A stretch of DNA of 64,000 nt from assembly GCF_001618865.1 (NCBI RefSeq), contig NZ_CP015136.1:1275001-1339000 (forward strand), written 5' to 3'. The DNA is from Luteitalea pratensis (GTDB taxonomy: Bacteria > Acidobacteriota > Vicinamibacteria > Vicinamibacterales > Vicinamibacteraceae). Shown piece after piece: positions 44,181-52,076 of the stretch (within the stretch, counting starts at the first letter, position 1; every line of letters starts with the position of its first letter). The notes under the pieces were generated by a model that saw only the letters and a program-made list of their open reading frames with translations, did not search any database and was not told where the DNA came from. Both the position numbers and the translations under genes were made by a program.

Positions 44181-46327
44181 ACATCGAGCGCTGGCGCCAG
44201 ATCGACGATCTCCTGCACGCCGCACTCGCGCAGCCATCGTCCGGGCGCGAACGGTTCGTTGCTGCGCAGTGCGCCGGCGATGACTCGCTCCGCCGCGAGA
44301 TCGAGTCGCTGCTGAGCGCCCACGAACGCGACGGTCTGCTGAATGCGCACGTGTCGCAGGTTGCGTCGGACCTCCTCTTCCCCAATCAGGGGCCAGTTGA
44401 ACCTGGCGACCGTCTCGGACCGTACGGCGTAATCCACCACCTCGGATCGGGCGGGATGGGCGATGTGTATCTGGCCGAGGACACGCGGCTCGGCCGCAGG
44501 GTCGCGCTCAAGGTGCTTCACTCCGCTTCACACCGCGTGCCTGGCTGTCTTGACCGGCTGGCGCGTGAAGCAAGAACCGCGTCCTCACTCAATCATCCCA
44601 ATATCGCCGTCGTCTATGACGTCGGGTGCGCCGGCGATCATCACTACATCGCCACCGAGATGGTCGAGGGGGAGACGCTTCGGGCGCGCATGCGCAGGCC
44701 AATCGGAGCAGCCGAGACGTGCAGCATCGCCACTCAGATCGCCAGTGCACTCGAGGCGGCGCACGACGCGGGGATCGTCCATCGCGACATCAAGCCGGAG
44801 AACGTGATGTTGCGGCCCGATGGCGTGGTGAAGGTGGTCGATTTCGGGCTGGCCAAACGGCTGACAGTGGAGGCGCGGCCCATATCGACCGACGAGACGC
44901 TGCCCGGAGTCGTCCTCGGCACCACGCCCTATATGTCGCCGGAGCAGGCGGAAGGGCGCGACGTCGACCGACGAAGCGACGTCTTCAGCCTTGGCGTGGT
45001 GATGTTCGAAATGCTCGCCGGTCGACCGCCGTTTGGCGGGTCCACCGTCGCCGCGACGATTGCTTCGATTCTCAAGGACGCCCCCCCTGACATCCTGCGA
45101 AAGGGTGGCGTGCCCTCGGAGCTGGATCGCATCGTTCAGAAAACGCTGCGGAAGAATTCGCACGACCGGCACCAGCAGATGCGAGAGCTGCTCGCGGAGT
45201 TACGGGCAGTCTCCCAGGGTGGACGGAACGCGCGAAAACCGGGAGCCGCTGCGGCGGCAGTGCTGGCGCTTATCGTCGGTGGCCTCGTCTCGGCGAGCTA
45301 CACGGAATCTCCTCCCAGCATTCCCCCGCGCGACGAGTCAGCCGCGCGTCAGCTGTACGTCAAGGGCCGGTTCTTCTGGAACAAGCGCACGATCGCTGGA
45401 GTCGAGAGCAGCATCAAGTATTTCGAAGAGGCCCTGAAGATCGATCCGACGCATGCACCTGCGTACGCCGGGCTTGCCGATTCGTACTTCGCACTTACCG
45501 GCAACCCCGCGGCGCCCGGACCGCCCCGCGACTATCTGCCGCGCGCGAGGCGAGCAGCGCTCGAGGCCATTCGCCTGGATCCTGCGAATGTGGAAGCGCG
45601 GGTCACGATGGCCGCGATCCGGCACATGGCAGACTGGGACTGGGCCGGCGCGGAACGGGAATTCAAGGCCGCGCTCGCACTGGATCCCCGCTACCCCTCA
45701 GCCCACCATAGGTACGGCGTGTTCCTCGCATTCATGCGTCGCTTCGACGAGGCCATCGCTTCGCTGAAGCGCGCCGAACAGCTGGACCCGGTGTCGTTGG
45801 CGATCGCGACCGATCTGGGCATGACCTACAATTTCGCGCGGCAGCCGGACCGCGCCATTGTGCAGCTGCGAAAAGCACTCGAGATCGACCCGACCTTTGG
45901 GCGGGCACGGTTCAACCTGGGGGAAGCATACGAGCAGAAGGGGCTCGTCGAGGAGGCGGCCGCTCTCTTCGATCAGAGTCCGCAGACCTCACATGTCTAT
46001 CCGGCAAGAATCTTCATCAATCGATTTCACACGCTGGCGGGCCGACCGCCTGAAACGCGCCAAATCCTGGAAGAGTTGCTGACCCGACAAACACACGAGT
46101 ACGTTCCCGCCCTATTCGTGGCGGAGCTTCACGCGATGCTCGGCGAGGATCGCGAGGCTTTCCGCTGGCTCGACAAAGCCTATGACGAGGGCGGCTTTTG
46201 CGTGCTTCGCTTGTTCGTCGACCCCCGCTGGGAGCGCTACCGGATCTACTCGGATCCGCGGTTCTCCCGACTGTTACGGCGCGTCGGCCTGCCGCCCCAG
46301 ACACAGAAGCTCCGCGCGCCGCTCTAG
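44177..46327 (+). CDS. Ser/Thr protein kinase with C-terminal TPR repeats
   Basis: The protein has 716 residues. A cytoplasmic Pkn2-type kinase domain (about 77-345) has LGSGGMGDVYLAED, VALKVL, catalytic His202-Arg-Asp204 in HRDIKPENVML, DFGLAKRL and TPYMSPEQ. A membrane helix follows (about 355-375, AAAAVLALIVGGLVSASY). The external part consists of TPR-like repeats (about 395-700: YAGLADSYFALTG, AIASLKRAEQLDP, AIVQLRKALEIDP). All kinase motifs look intact. It is coupled to the sigma factor upstream. The last 4 bp overlap the end of the convergent haloperoxidase gene. Confidence 0.92.
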   Translation: MNIERWRQIDDLLHAALAQPSSGRERFVAAQCAGDDSLRREIESLLSAHERDGLLNAHVSQVASDLLFPNQGPVEPGDRLGPYGVIHHLGSGGMGDVYLAEDTRLGRRVALKVLHSASHRVPGCLDRLAREARTASSLNHPNIAVVYDVGCAGDHHYIATEMVEGETLRARMRRPIGAAETCSIATQIASALEAAHDAGIVHRDIKPENVMLRPDGVVKVVDFGLAKRLTVEARPISTDETLPGVVLGTTPYMSPEQAEGRDVDRRSDVFSLGVVMFEMLAGRPPFGGSTVAATIASILKDAPPDILRKGGVPSELDRIVQKTLRKNSHDRHQQMRELLAELRAVSQGGRNARKPGAAAAAVLALIVGGLVSASYTESPPSIPPRDESAARQLYVKGRFFWNKRTIAGVESSIKYFEEALKIDPTHAPAYAGLADSYFALTGNPAAPGPPRDYLPRARRAALEAIRLDPANVEARVTMAAIRHMADWDWAGAEREFKAALALDPRYPSAHHRYGVFLAFMRRFDEAIASLKRAEQLDPVSLAIATDLGMTYNFARQPDRAIVQLRKALEIDPTFGRARFNLGEAYEQKGLVEEAAALFDQSPQTSHVYPARIFINRFHTLAGRPPETRQILEELLTRQTHEYVPALFVAELHAMLGEDREAFRWLDKAYDEGGFCVLRLFVDPRWERYRIYSDPRFSRLLRRVGLPPQTQKLRAPL

Positions 46328-47556
46328 GGCTCGGATCCTGGATTCAACGGCCGCATGTGGCGCTGCACCGCGAGTCTCGCAATGCTCCGGCCCATTTCCT
46401 CGGCGGCGTCATTGGCAAACCGGTAGTGCACTCCCGCGTAGATTCGCGACATCGACACTTCACGGACGTACTCGTTGGGCGTCACGGTCCGTCCAGCACC
46501 AGGCATCGTCGGGTCGAGAAACGTCATTCGCGCGTCCCGGCCGAACTCCGCTTCGATGAGTCCGGACGCGACAGCCGCCCCGATGCAGTGACCACACGGG
46601 TACTCGGCAAATCGCGGGGTCTGCAGCAGCGGCAGCCAGGCGGGATCCAGAGTCGTCAGCGGATTCTCGTCCTGATCCGCATTACGAATTGCGGTGATCG
46701 GTCTCCACAACGCGGCGTCGTATTTGGCGATTGCCACGGTCGTGGTGGCATCATCGTAGGCCATTTCCCGCAAAGCATAGGTGCGCGCGTTGCTCACCAG
46801 GCCGCGTTCCGGCTTGTTGGTCAGCAGTCGCATGGCCAGATCCGTTCGGTTACCGGCCCAGAAATTCGCCGCGGCAGTCTGCGCTGGTGTGCGCTCGATA
46901 GAATCCTTTCCGCCCAACCTGCGGACCTCGTCGAGATCCCTGGCGTAGCGTTCGCTCGTCAGCGCAGGTGGTGGCGGGGGGAGCACTTCGTCGCGGGTTC
47001 TGAGAATCCATGGGATCGTCGCGTATGCCGACAGCGGCAGGAGGGGCAGATCCGTAAGGATGTACACACCCGGAATCCCTCGGGGACGATATTCCGGCAC
47101 CTTCATCGTGCTGTCCAGCACGGTGCGGTTCCGGACTGCTGCTGCAGCGTCCCTGCCGACCTGGACGCCGACTGTTTTTTCCGGTCCATCGGGAATCGCT
47201 CCAAGCGCGAACGCAAGGCTCTGGCCGAAGCTTCCCGCGCGCGCCGGATAGCTCGCTTTCAGGATGTCGTGCGCGGCGACTGATGCCGCTGCCTCTTGCG
47301 AGGCCGGCGTCAACGTCTTCGGAAAGCCGAGATAGGACTCATAACGGCGGTCGATGGCGTTCACCGCCTCGAACATGGCGAGGGCAACCTGCGTGTGGAC
47401 AAACCTGCCGGCGCCGAGTCCCTCAGGCGTCCCGCGCGTTTCCTCGCCGATCGTTCGCGCAGCCTCCACCCAGTCGCTGATTACGTCAGCGCTGGCCGGG
47501 GCGGCGATTGTGACCAAGAACCCAAGCACTGCCGTCAACGAGCGCGAAGTCCTCAT
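46324..47556 (-). CDS. Secreted vanadium-haloperoxidase/PAP2-like protein (1)
   Basis: This 410-residue protein from ATG 47556 (AGGAGG upstream) has a Sec leader SLTAVLGFLVTIAAPASA. The vanadate/phosphate site residues are spread as in the vanadium-dependent haloperoxidase branch: KYDAALWRPITAIRNAD (Lys, Arg), EYPCGHCIGAAVASG (Gly-His, with Cys where Ser is common) and SRIYAGVHYRFANDA (Arg-His analogues). Such proteins oxidise halides with peroxide or act as acid phosphatases, and sequence alone does not separate the two. It is divergent from a second homologue, with 360 bp between them. Confidence 0.87.
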   Translation of the reverse strand: MRTSRSLTAVLGFLVTIAAPASADVISDWVEAARTIGEETRGTPEGLGAGRFVHTQVALAMFEAVNAIDRRYESYLGFPKTLTPASQEAAASVAAHDILKASYPARAGSFGQSLAFALGAIPDGPEKTVGVQVGRDAAAAVRNRTVLDSTMKVPEYRPRGIPGVYILTDLPLLPLSAYATIPWILRTRDEVLPPPPPALTSERYARDLDEVRRLGGKDSIERTPAQTAAANFWAGNRTDLAMRLLTNKPERGLVSNARTYALREMAYDDATTTVAIAKYDAALWRPITAIRNADQDENPLTTLDPAWLPLLQTPRFAEYPCGHCIGAAVASGLIEAEFGRDARMTFLDPTMPGAGRTVTPNEYVREVSMSRIYAGVHYRFANDAAEEMGRSIARLAVQRHMRPLNPGSEP

Positions 47557-47760
47557 TGGAGCCTCCTGACTCCAGACGCGAGGACTGGGCGCGAAAACTA
47601 TCATCGGACCGGAAAGCTCTGGAGTTCGACATCCATGGCGGCAGCCTTGGTGAGGATACCTCGGCAGCTCATCGGAGAATCAGGGTGAAGATACTCCGCC
47701 AGGTCCGGATCTTCGGACGAATTCGTTGCTTTTGTCGCACCAGCAGAGTAGGTTCTGCCT

Positions 47761-47892
47761 ACTACGGACACACGGGTCTCCGACATCGCCCTGGGCAACT
47801 ACGGGCGGGAGGTCCTCGGGATTCCAGGCATGAACGGCGGAGCCGACTTCGGCGATCGTCGCTACGGCGGCATTCCGGCGTTCCTCATTCGC
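47761..47892 (+). pseudogene. TonB-receptor (Oar-like) barrel scrap
   Basis: An open frame through this interval encodes SDIALGNYGREVLGIPG and then DFGDRRYGGIPAFLI. This resembles a conserved barrel segment of Oar-like receptors (NYG...LGIPG...RYGGIP). It runs in frame into the leader region of the following haloperoxidase gene but ends before its ribosome site. No other receptor sequence is present here. Confidence 0.5.
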
Positions 47893-47916
47893 TGCGCAGG
47901 TGGCAAAGGAGACTCT

Positions 47917-49218
47917 ATGACCTCGGGAATCAGGACTCTGCGTGGCGCAGTGGTCGGATCGATCCTCCGTCTGTCAACGGTGGTGCTGCTCGTCGGGCTG
48001 GTATTCGACCCTGCCTCGGCCAACGCGGAGGACATGGTTCTGAAGTGGAACGACACTGCGGCGAGGACGGCCGTCGCGACGACCCCGTTCAACCAGGCGC
48101 GCGTCATGGCGATCGTTCAGCTCTCAGTGTTCGAGGCCGTGAACGCCGTTACCGGAGACTATGAGCCATATCTCGAACCAGCGACGGCCGCGGCCGCGGG
48201 CGCGTCGGTGGATGCCGCCGTCATCACTGCGGCCCACAGAGCCCTGACGAACTACTTTCCAGCCGCAACGCCGGGGCTCGACGCCGCTCGTGACCTCGAC
48301 CTCGGCGCCATTCCCAATGGCCCGGCGAAGACTGCCGGCATGGGGGTAGGCCTGGCCGCGGCGAATGCGATGATCGCGCTCCGCGCGACTGACGGATCTG
48401 CGCCTCTGACGACACTCATTCCCTCGTCGACGCTTGCCGGCGATTACCAGCTCACGACGGGCTGCGCGGCTGGCCTCTTCTACAACTGGCAGAACGTCAC
48501 GCCGTTCGGCATCCCGAACGCCAGCGCCTTTCTCCTGACGCCACCGCCCTCCCTCGGGAGCCGGCAATATACGAAGGACTACTACGAGGTGATGACCGTG
48601 GGCTCGAGCACCAGTTCCGATCGCCCGGCGGATCGAGCCGAGGTCGCGAGGTTGTACGCTGCCTCGTCACCGAGTTTCGTAGCGAGTATGGCGACACGGC
48701 AGATCTCGACGGCAAAGGGCTTGTCGCTGTCGGAGAATGCGCGTGCCCTCGCGCTGATCATGATGGGCATCAACGACAGCCTCGTCGCGTCGTTCTACAA
48801 CAAGTATCACCACAACGTCTGGCGACCTGAAACGGGGATTCGCAACGGCTGGTCGGATGACAATGACAAGACCGACGGCGATGCCGGCTTCGCGACGTTC
48901 ATCCCCACGCCATGCTTTCCGAGCTATCCGTCGAATCACGCCGGCGGTACCGGTGCCGGTCTCGAGGTCATGAGGCGTCTCTTCGGCGCTGCCGGTCACG
49001 ACATCACGATCACGAACAACGTGCCGGCGCTTGGGTCTCTCCCGGCCGCGACAATCACGGTGCAGTACTCGCAGCTGAAGGCGATCGCCGATGACGTGGA
49101 TGATGCGCGGGTGTATGGCGGCATTCACTGGCGCTTCGATCAGACCAGTGGCGGGGTGCTGGGACGCGCGATCGCGACCGCGGTGGTCAAGAACAACCTG
49201 CGCCCGGTGCGTCCGTAG
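47917..49218 (+). CDS. Secreted vanadium-haloperoxidase/PAP2-like protein (2)
   Basis: This 433-residue protein from ATG 47917 (AAAGGAG upstream) has a Sec leader STVVLLVGLVFDPASANA. Active-site blocks are KYHHNVWRPETGIRNG, PSYPSNHAGGTGAG (Ser-Asn-His) and DARVYGGIHWRFDQTSGG. Compared with copy 1 the first half shares FEAVNAV and LDLGAIPNGPAKTAGM-type text, so they are diverged paralogues rather than a recent duplicate. An in-frame ATG at 47830 belongs to an upstream receptor scrap. The 3' end abuts a duplicated hydrolase fragment. Confidence 0.88.
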   Translation: MTSGIRTLRGAVVGSILRLSTVVLLVGLVFDPASANAEDMVLKWNDTAARTAVATTPFNQARVMAIVQLSVFEAVNAVTGDYEPYLEPATAAAAGASVDAAVITAAHRALTNYFPAATPGLDAARDLDLGAIPNGPAKTAGMGVGLAAANAMIALRATDGSAPLTTLIPSSTLAGDYQLTTGCAAGLFYNWQNVTPFGIPNASAFLLTPPPSLGSRQYTKDYYEVMTVGSSTSSDRPADRAEVARLYAASSPSFVASMATRQISTAKGLSLSENARALALIMMGINDSLVASFYNKYHHNVWRPETGIRNGWSDDNDKTDGDAGFATFIPTPCFPSYPSNHAGGTGAGLEVMRRLFGAAGHDITITNNVPALGSLPAATITVQYSQLKAIADDVDDARVYGGIHWRFDQTSGGVLGRAIATAVVKNNLRPVRP

Positions 49219-49225
49219 TTCTGAG

Positions 49226-49642
49226 CGTCACCCGGTTGGCGATGAACGTCTGGATCGCGGTCAGCACCGCGTCTGTTTGTGCACGGTGCGGGACGTGGCC
49301 ACACGCACTGAGCCACACGATATCGGCGGCGGTCGGTGCGAGCGCGGCAATTCGTTCCGGATGAGCGCGAGAACCGTAGTCATCGCGGTTGCCATGCATG
49401 GCGAGAATGGCGCAGCGAATACGACGAAGATCGGCGTCGATGGTCCAGTTCGCGAAGGCAGGCGCGAGCCAGCTTTCAGTCCAGGCGTCGAGGACCCAAC
49501 GGGCCTTGGCGCCGTGATGGCGCGCGAGCCGATCGATCTGTCCGGGAGCAGCAAAGCCCTCCTTGGCTGCGCGGATGCCCGCGAGCGTGCGTGCCTCCAC
49601 GAACACCTGCGCTGCTTCGGTGATGACGCCAACGATCTCTAG
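49226..49642 (-). pseudogene. C-terminal fragment of alpha/beta hydrolase (duplicated)
   Basis: The minus-strand frame encodes VGVITEAAQVFVEARTLAG, RWVLDAWTESWLAPAF, ILAMHGNRDDYGSRAHPE with the late acid, and LSACGHVPHRAQTD with the catalytic His. The N-terminal half with the nucleophile elbow is absent. Bases 49226-49639 match 56751-57164 without gaps, about 97% by eye, with both ends sharp. Open-frame extensions into flanking DNA (49187-49687) are not family sequence. The fragment cannot be active. Confidence 0.85.
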
Positions 49643-49653
49643 CACCGCACTGG

Positions 49654-50607
49654 TCAATGTGCGCCTTTCAGGTATTGATTCAGCCAACGGACCATCTCGT
49701 CGAGAGCGTTCGGCAACGCTGGGTGCGGTTCCCCCTCGACTGGGAAGTTGGCGCCATGACCGCCGCCGGATAGGCGAATCAATTTCGTGGGGACGTTCAC
49801 CGCGCGCAGCGCTGCTTCCATCGCCACAGCCTGCTGGAACGGCACTTCGGTATCGGCGTCCCCATGGAGCAGCAGCACCGGCGGTGACGACGCAGCGACG
49901 TGCGCGAGCGGCGACGCAGCGGTATACGCACGGAGATTAGATGGCGCGTTGACGACCGCGCGGGCAGACGCGGAGGCTCCTGGCGGCAACTCGCGATGCG
50001 GCGGGATGGCGTTCATGAAGACTGCCATCGGCATCAGTGCGCCGCCACCCCGCATCTGCGTCAAATCGGTGGCGGCAGCGCGAAGGACAACGGCCTGAAG
50101 CGTCGCCGGCTCTCGATTCACGGGATCCGCATCATCGACGAGGCCAGGGGCCGCGAGCATCGCCGCAAGCCCAACGAGATGCGCACCCGACGATCCACCA
50201 ACGCCACCCAGGCGCAGGCCATCAATGTCGAACCGCATCGCGTGGTGTCGGACGTAGCGGATGGCGCGCTGGACGTCATCGATCGCGGCGGGATAGTGGA
50301 ACCGCGGTGCGGCGCGATGATTGATCACGAACACCGTGTAGCCTGCGCGAAGCAGCGGCGATGTCCAGGCGGCGAGCTGGGCGTTGTCCTTCAAGCCGGC
50401 GGCGTCGTACCCGAGCGGCGCCTGCCAGCCACTGCCGGATACATAGATGATTCCCAGGCCATTCGGCGTGTCTGGACGATGAATGTCCATGAGCAGCGCC
50501 AGACCGGAATACATGCCGTAGATGACGTTCTTCTCGATCCGCGTTTGAGCCGATACGGCAGCCGGCACGAGCAGACACACGAAGATCGCCGTCGTCAATC
50601 GACCCAT
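49654..50607 (-). CDS. Secreted alpha/beta hydrolase (esterase/lipase)
   Basis: This 317-residue protein has a Sec leader (TTAIFVCLLVPAAVSAQ). The alpha/beta-hydrolase fold shows an oxyanion-side motif IIYVSGSGW, the nucleophile elbow GGVGGSSGAHLVG (GxSxG), the acid in LLLHGDADTEVPF and the catalytic His in GGGHGANF. It resembles carboxylesterases of the BD-FAE/dienelactone type. The start is ATG 50607 with GGAG upstream. It follows the cupin-like gene on the same strand by 13 bp, so the two are probably one operon. Confidence 0.9.
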   Translation of the reverse strand: MGRLTTAIFVCLLVPAAVSAQTRIEKNVIYGMYSGLALLMDIHRPDTPNGLGIIYVSGSGWQAPLGYDAAGLKDNAQLAAWTSPLLRAGYTVFVINHRAAPRFHYPAAIDDVQRAIRYVRHHAMRFDIDGLRLGGVGGSSGAHLVGLAAMLAAPGLVDDADPVNREPATLQAVVLRAAATDLTQMRGGGALMPMAVFMNAIPPHRELPPGASASARAVVNAPSNLRAYTAASPLAHVAASSPPVLLLHGDADTEVPFQQAVAMEAALRAVNVPTKLIRLSGGGHGANFPVEGEPHPALPNALDEMVRWLNQYLKGAH

Positions 50608-50620
50608 GTCGTACTCCGTG

Positions 50621-51379
50621 TCATCGCTGCCACTTGGCGCAGAGACCTTGGGGTTTCCAATCAGAATGGGGAACGCCGTGACTTCGATGATCTCTGACGG
50701 CCGAAACCGGTATGCGCGGCGTCCCGTCGACCGCCATCGAATACGATTCGGCGCTGCGATGCAGGATCAGCACCAGCGCCCGCCGAGTCTCCCCACCGAC
50801 GCTCGAGATGGCCATCGGCCAGCCATCCGGCACCATGGCGCCCCAGCCGGCGCTCGCCACGATGAGACCATTCGGCGTCTCGAGGCACTGCGCTCCGCTC
50901 ACGACGTACCACGCTTCTGGACCTGGATGACGGTGCCCGGAACCGTCGCCGTAGGGCTGCGGTCCAGCCCAAGGGAATAGCGCCTCCATATAGCGTGCGG
51001 TGTAGGCCGTGTCGGTGGCGACCTGGAGGGGACCGATGAGCGCGATCTTCTCGCCCCCCGCTGGCCGCCACTGATCATCGGCAATGGCGTAGAGCCAATG
51101 ACGGCCGAAGACCTCCGCGGCCGTTCCTCGATCTCCTCGAGCCGCTTCAGCCGCCGCTCGCGACGTGTACTCGTAGATGTGCCAGTACAGCGGCTGCGCG
51201 GGCAGGACGCCGAGTTGTGCCTCGGCCGTGCGGGACAGCCGTCTGGCGTCGAGTGCGGGAGGTGGGACCGCCCCACTCTGCCCGTCAGCGCCCTGGGCAC
51301 CATTGCGCTGAACCAGGATCATCGAGACCAGCACAACCAATCGGACGGTGGTGAGAACATGAACGCGGCGAGTCGGCAT
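50621..51379 (-). CDS. Secreted cupin-like protein
   Basis: This 252-residue protein from ATG 51379 (AAGGAGG upstream) has a hydrophobic leader (VLTTVRLVVLVSMILVQ). The second half has the cupin metal-binding layout GHRHPGPEAWYVVSG (His-His-Glu), followed by ETPNGLIVASAGWGAMVPDGWPM-like text around the second beta motif. No catalytic domain is otherwise visible. It may bind a small ligand or be an oxygenase-like enzyme. It is in an operon with the esterase at 49654-50607. The function is not predictable. Confidence 0.7.
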   Translation of the reverse strand: MPTRRVHVLTTVRLVVLVSMILVQRNGAQGADGQSGAVPPPALDARRLSRTAEAQLGVLPAQPLYWHIYEYTSRAAAEAARGDRGTAAEVFGRHWLYAIADDQWRPAGGEKIALIGPLQVATDTAYTARYMEALFPWAGPQPYGDGSGHRHPGPEAWYVVSGAQCLETPNGLIVASAGWGAMVPDGWPMAISSVGGETRRALVLILHRSAESYSMAVDGTPRIPVSAVRDHRSHGVPHSDWKPQGLCAKWQR

Positions 51380-51432
51380 GTAGCCTCCTTCATCCGCTAT
51401 AGCGGAGAGAGCGGGCGTCACGTATCACTCGG

Positions 51433-52002
51433 TTACTGCAAGCGTGCGGCGAGCCAGGCGCGGGCAGCCTTCCAATCGCGCTTCACGGTGATGACCGAGA
51501 CGCTCAGGGCCTCGGCGATCTCTTCTTCCTGCATGCCGCCGAAGAAGCGCAGCTCGACGACCGTGGCCGCGCGGCGATCTGCGGTCTCTAGCTCTGAGAG
51601 CAGCGTGTCGAGGTCCAGCAGCTCGTCGCTTGGCGGCAGCGTGCCCCAGCCTTCGAGGTCGGATAGGGCGACGCGGCGCTGTTTGCCGCCGCGCTTGCCA
51701 GCGACACGCGCGCGTGCGTGATCGATGAGAATACGCCGCATCGTCTGGGCCGCGACCGCGAAGAAGTGTGCGCGGTCCTGATAGGACAGCGGCTCGCTGC
51801 CGATCAGACGTAGACAGAGCTCGTTGACGACGGCGTTCGGCTCGAGTGTATGGTCGCGACGTTCACGGTGAAGCAGCCGGGCAGCCAGGTGCCGCAGCTG
51901 GGGCTGGACCAAGGCAAACAACTGGTTGCGCGCTTCGTCATCTCCGTGCCGCCATCTGGCGAGCCGGCCGGTGATGTCCGCCGCCGCTGGTGTATCGGTC
52001 AT
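51433..52002 (-). CDS. ECF-like RNA polymerase sigma factor (second copy)
   Basis: This 189-residue sigma factor is of the same family as the one at 43614: LVQPQLRHLAARLLHRERR, NAVVNELCLRLIG and AHFFAVAAQTMRRILIDHARA in region 2. Region 4 has VVELRFFGGMQEEEIAEAL and VSVITVKRDWKAARAWL. The start is ATG 52002, one codon inside an alternative. Unlike the first module it is divergent from its kinase, with about 75 bp between starts, so both may share a control region. Confidence 0.9.
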   Translation of the reverse strand: MTDTPAAADITGRLARWRHGDDEARNQLFALVQPQLRHLAARLLHRERRDHTLEPNAVVNELCLRLIGSEPLSYQDRAHFFAVAAQTMRRILIDHARARVAGKRGGKQRRVALSDLEGWGTLPPSDELLDLDTLLSELETADRRAATVVELRFFGGMQEEEIAEALSVSVITVKRDWKAARAWLAARLQ

Positions 52003-52076
52003 CATGCCCGTGAGGCATGATACTGGCTGACTCGCCTGTCCGCTAAACAGAGTGTGACCCAGGGTTGTCGCCGCAA

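Noticed and set aside
49187-49687. Full 166-codon protein from the hydrolase fragment
   Set aside because: Only the duplicated block (49226-49639) is hydrolase sequence; both ends are readthrough into flanking DNA.
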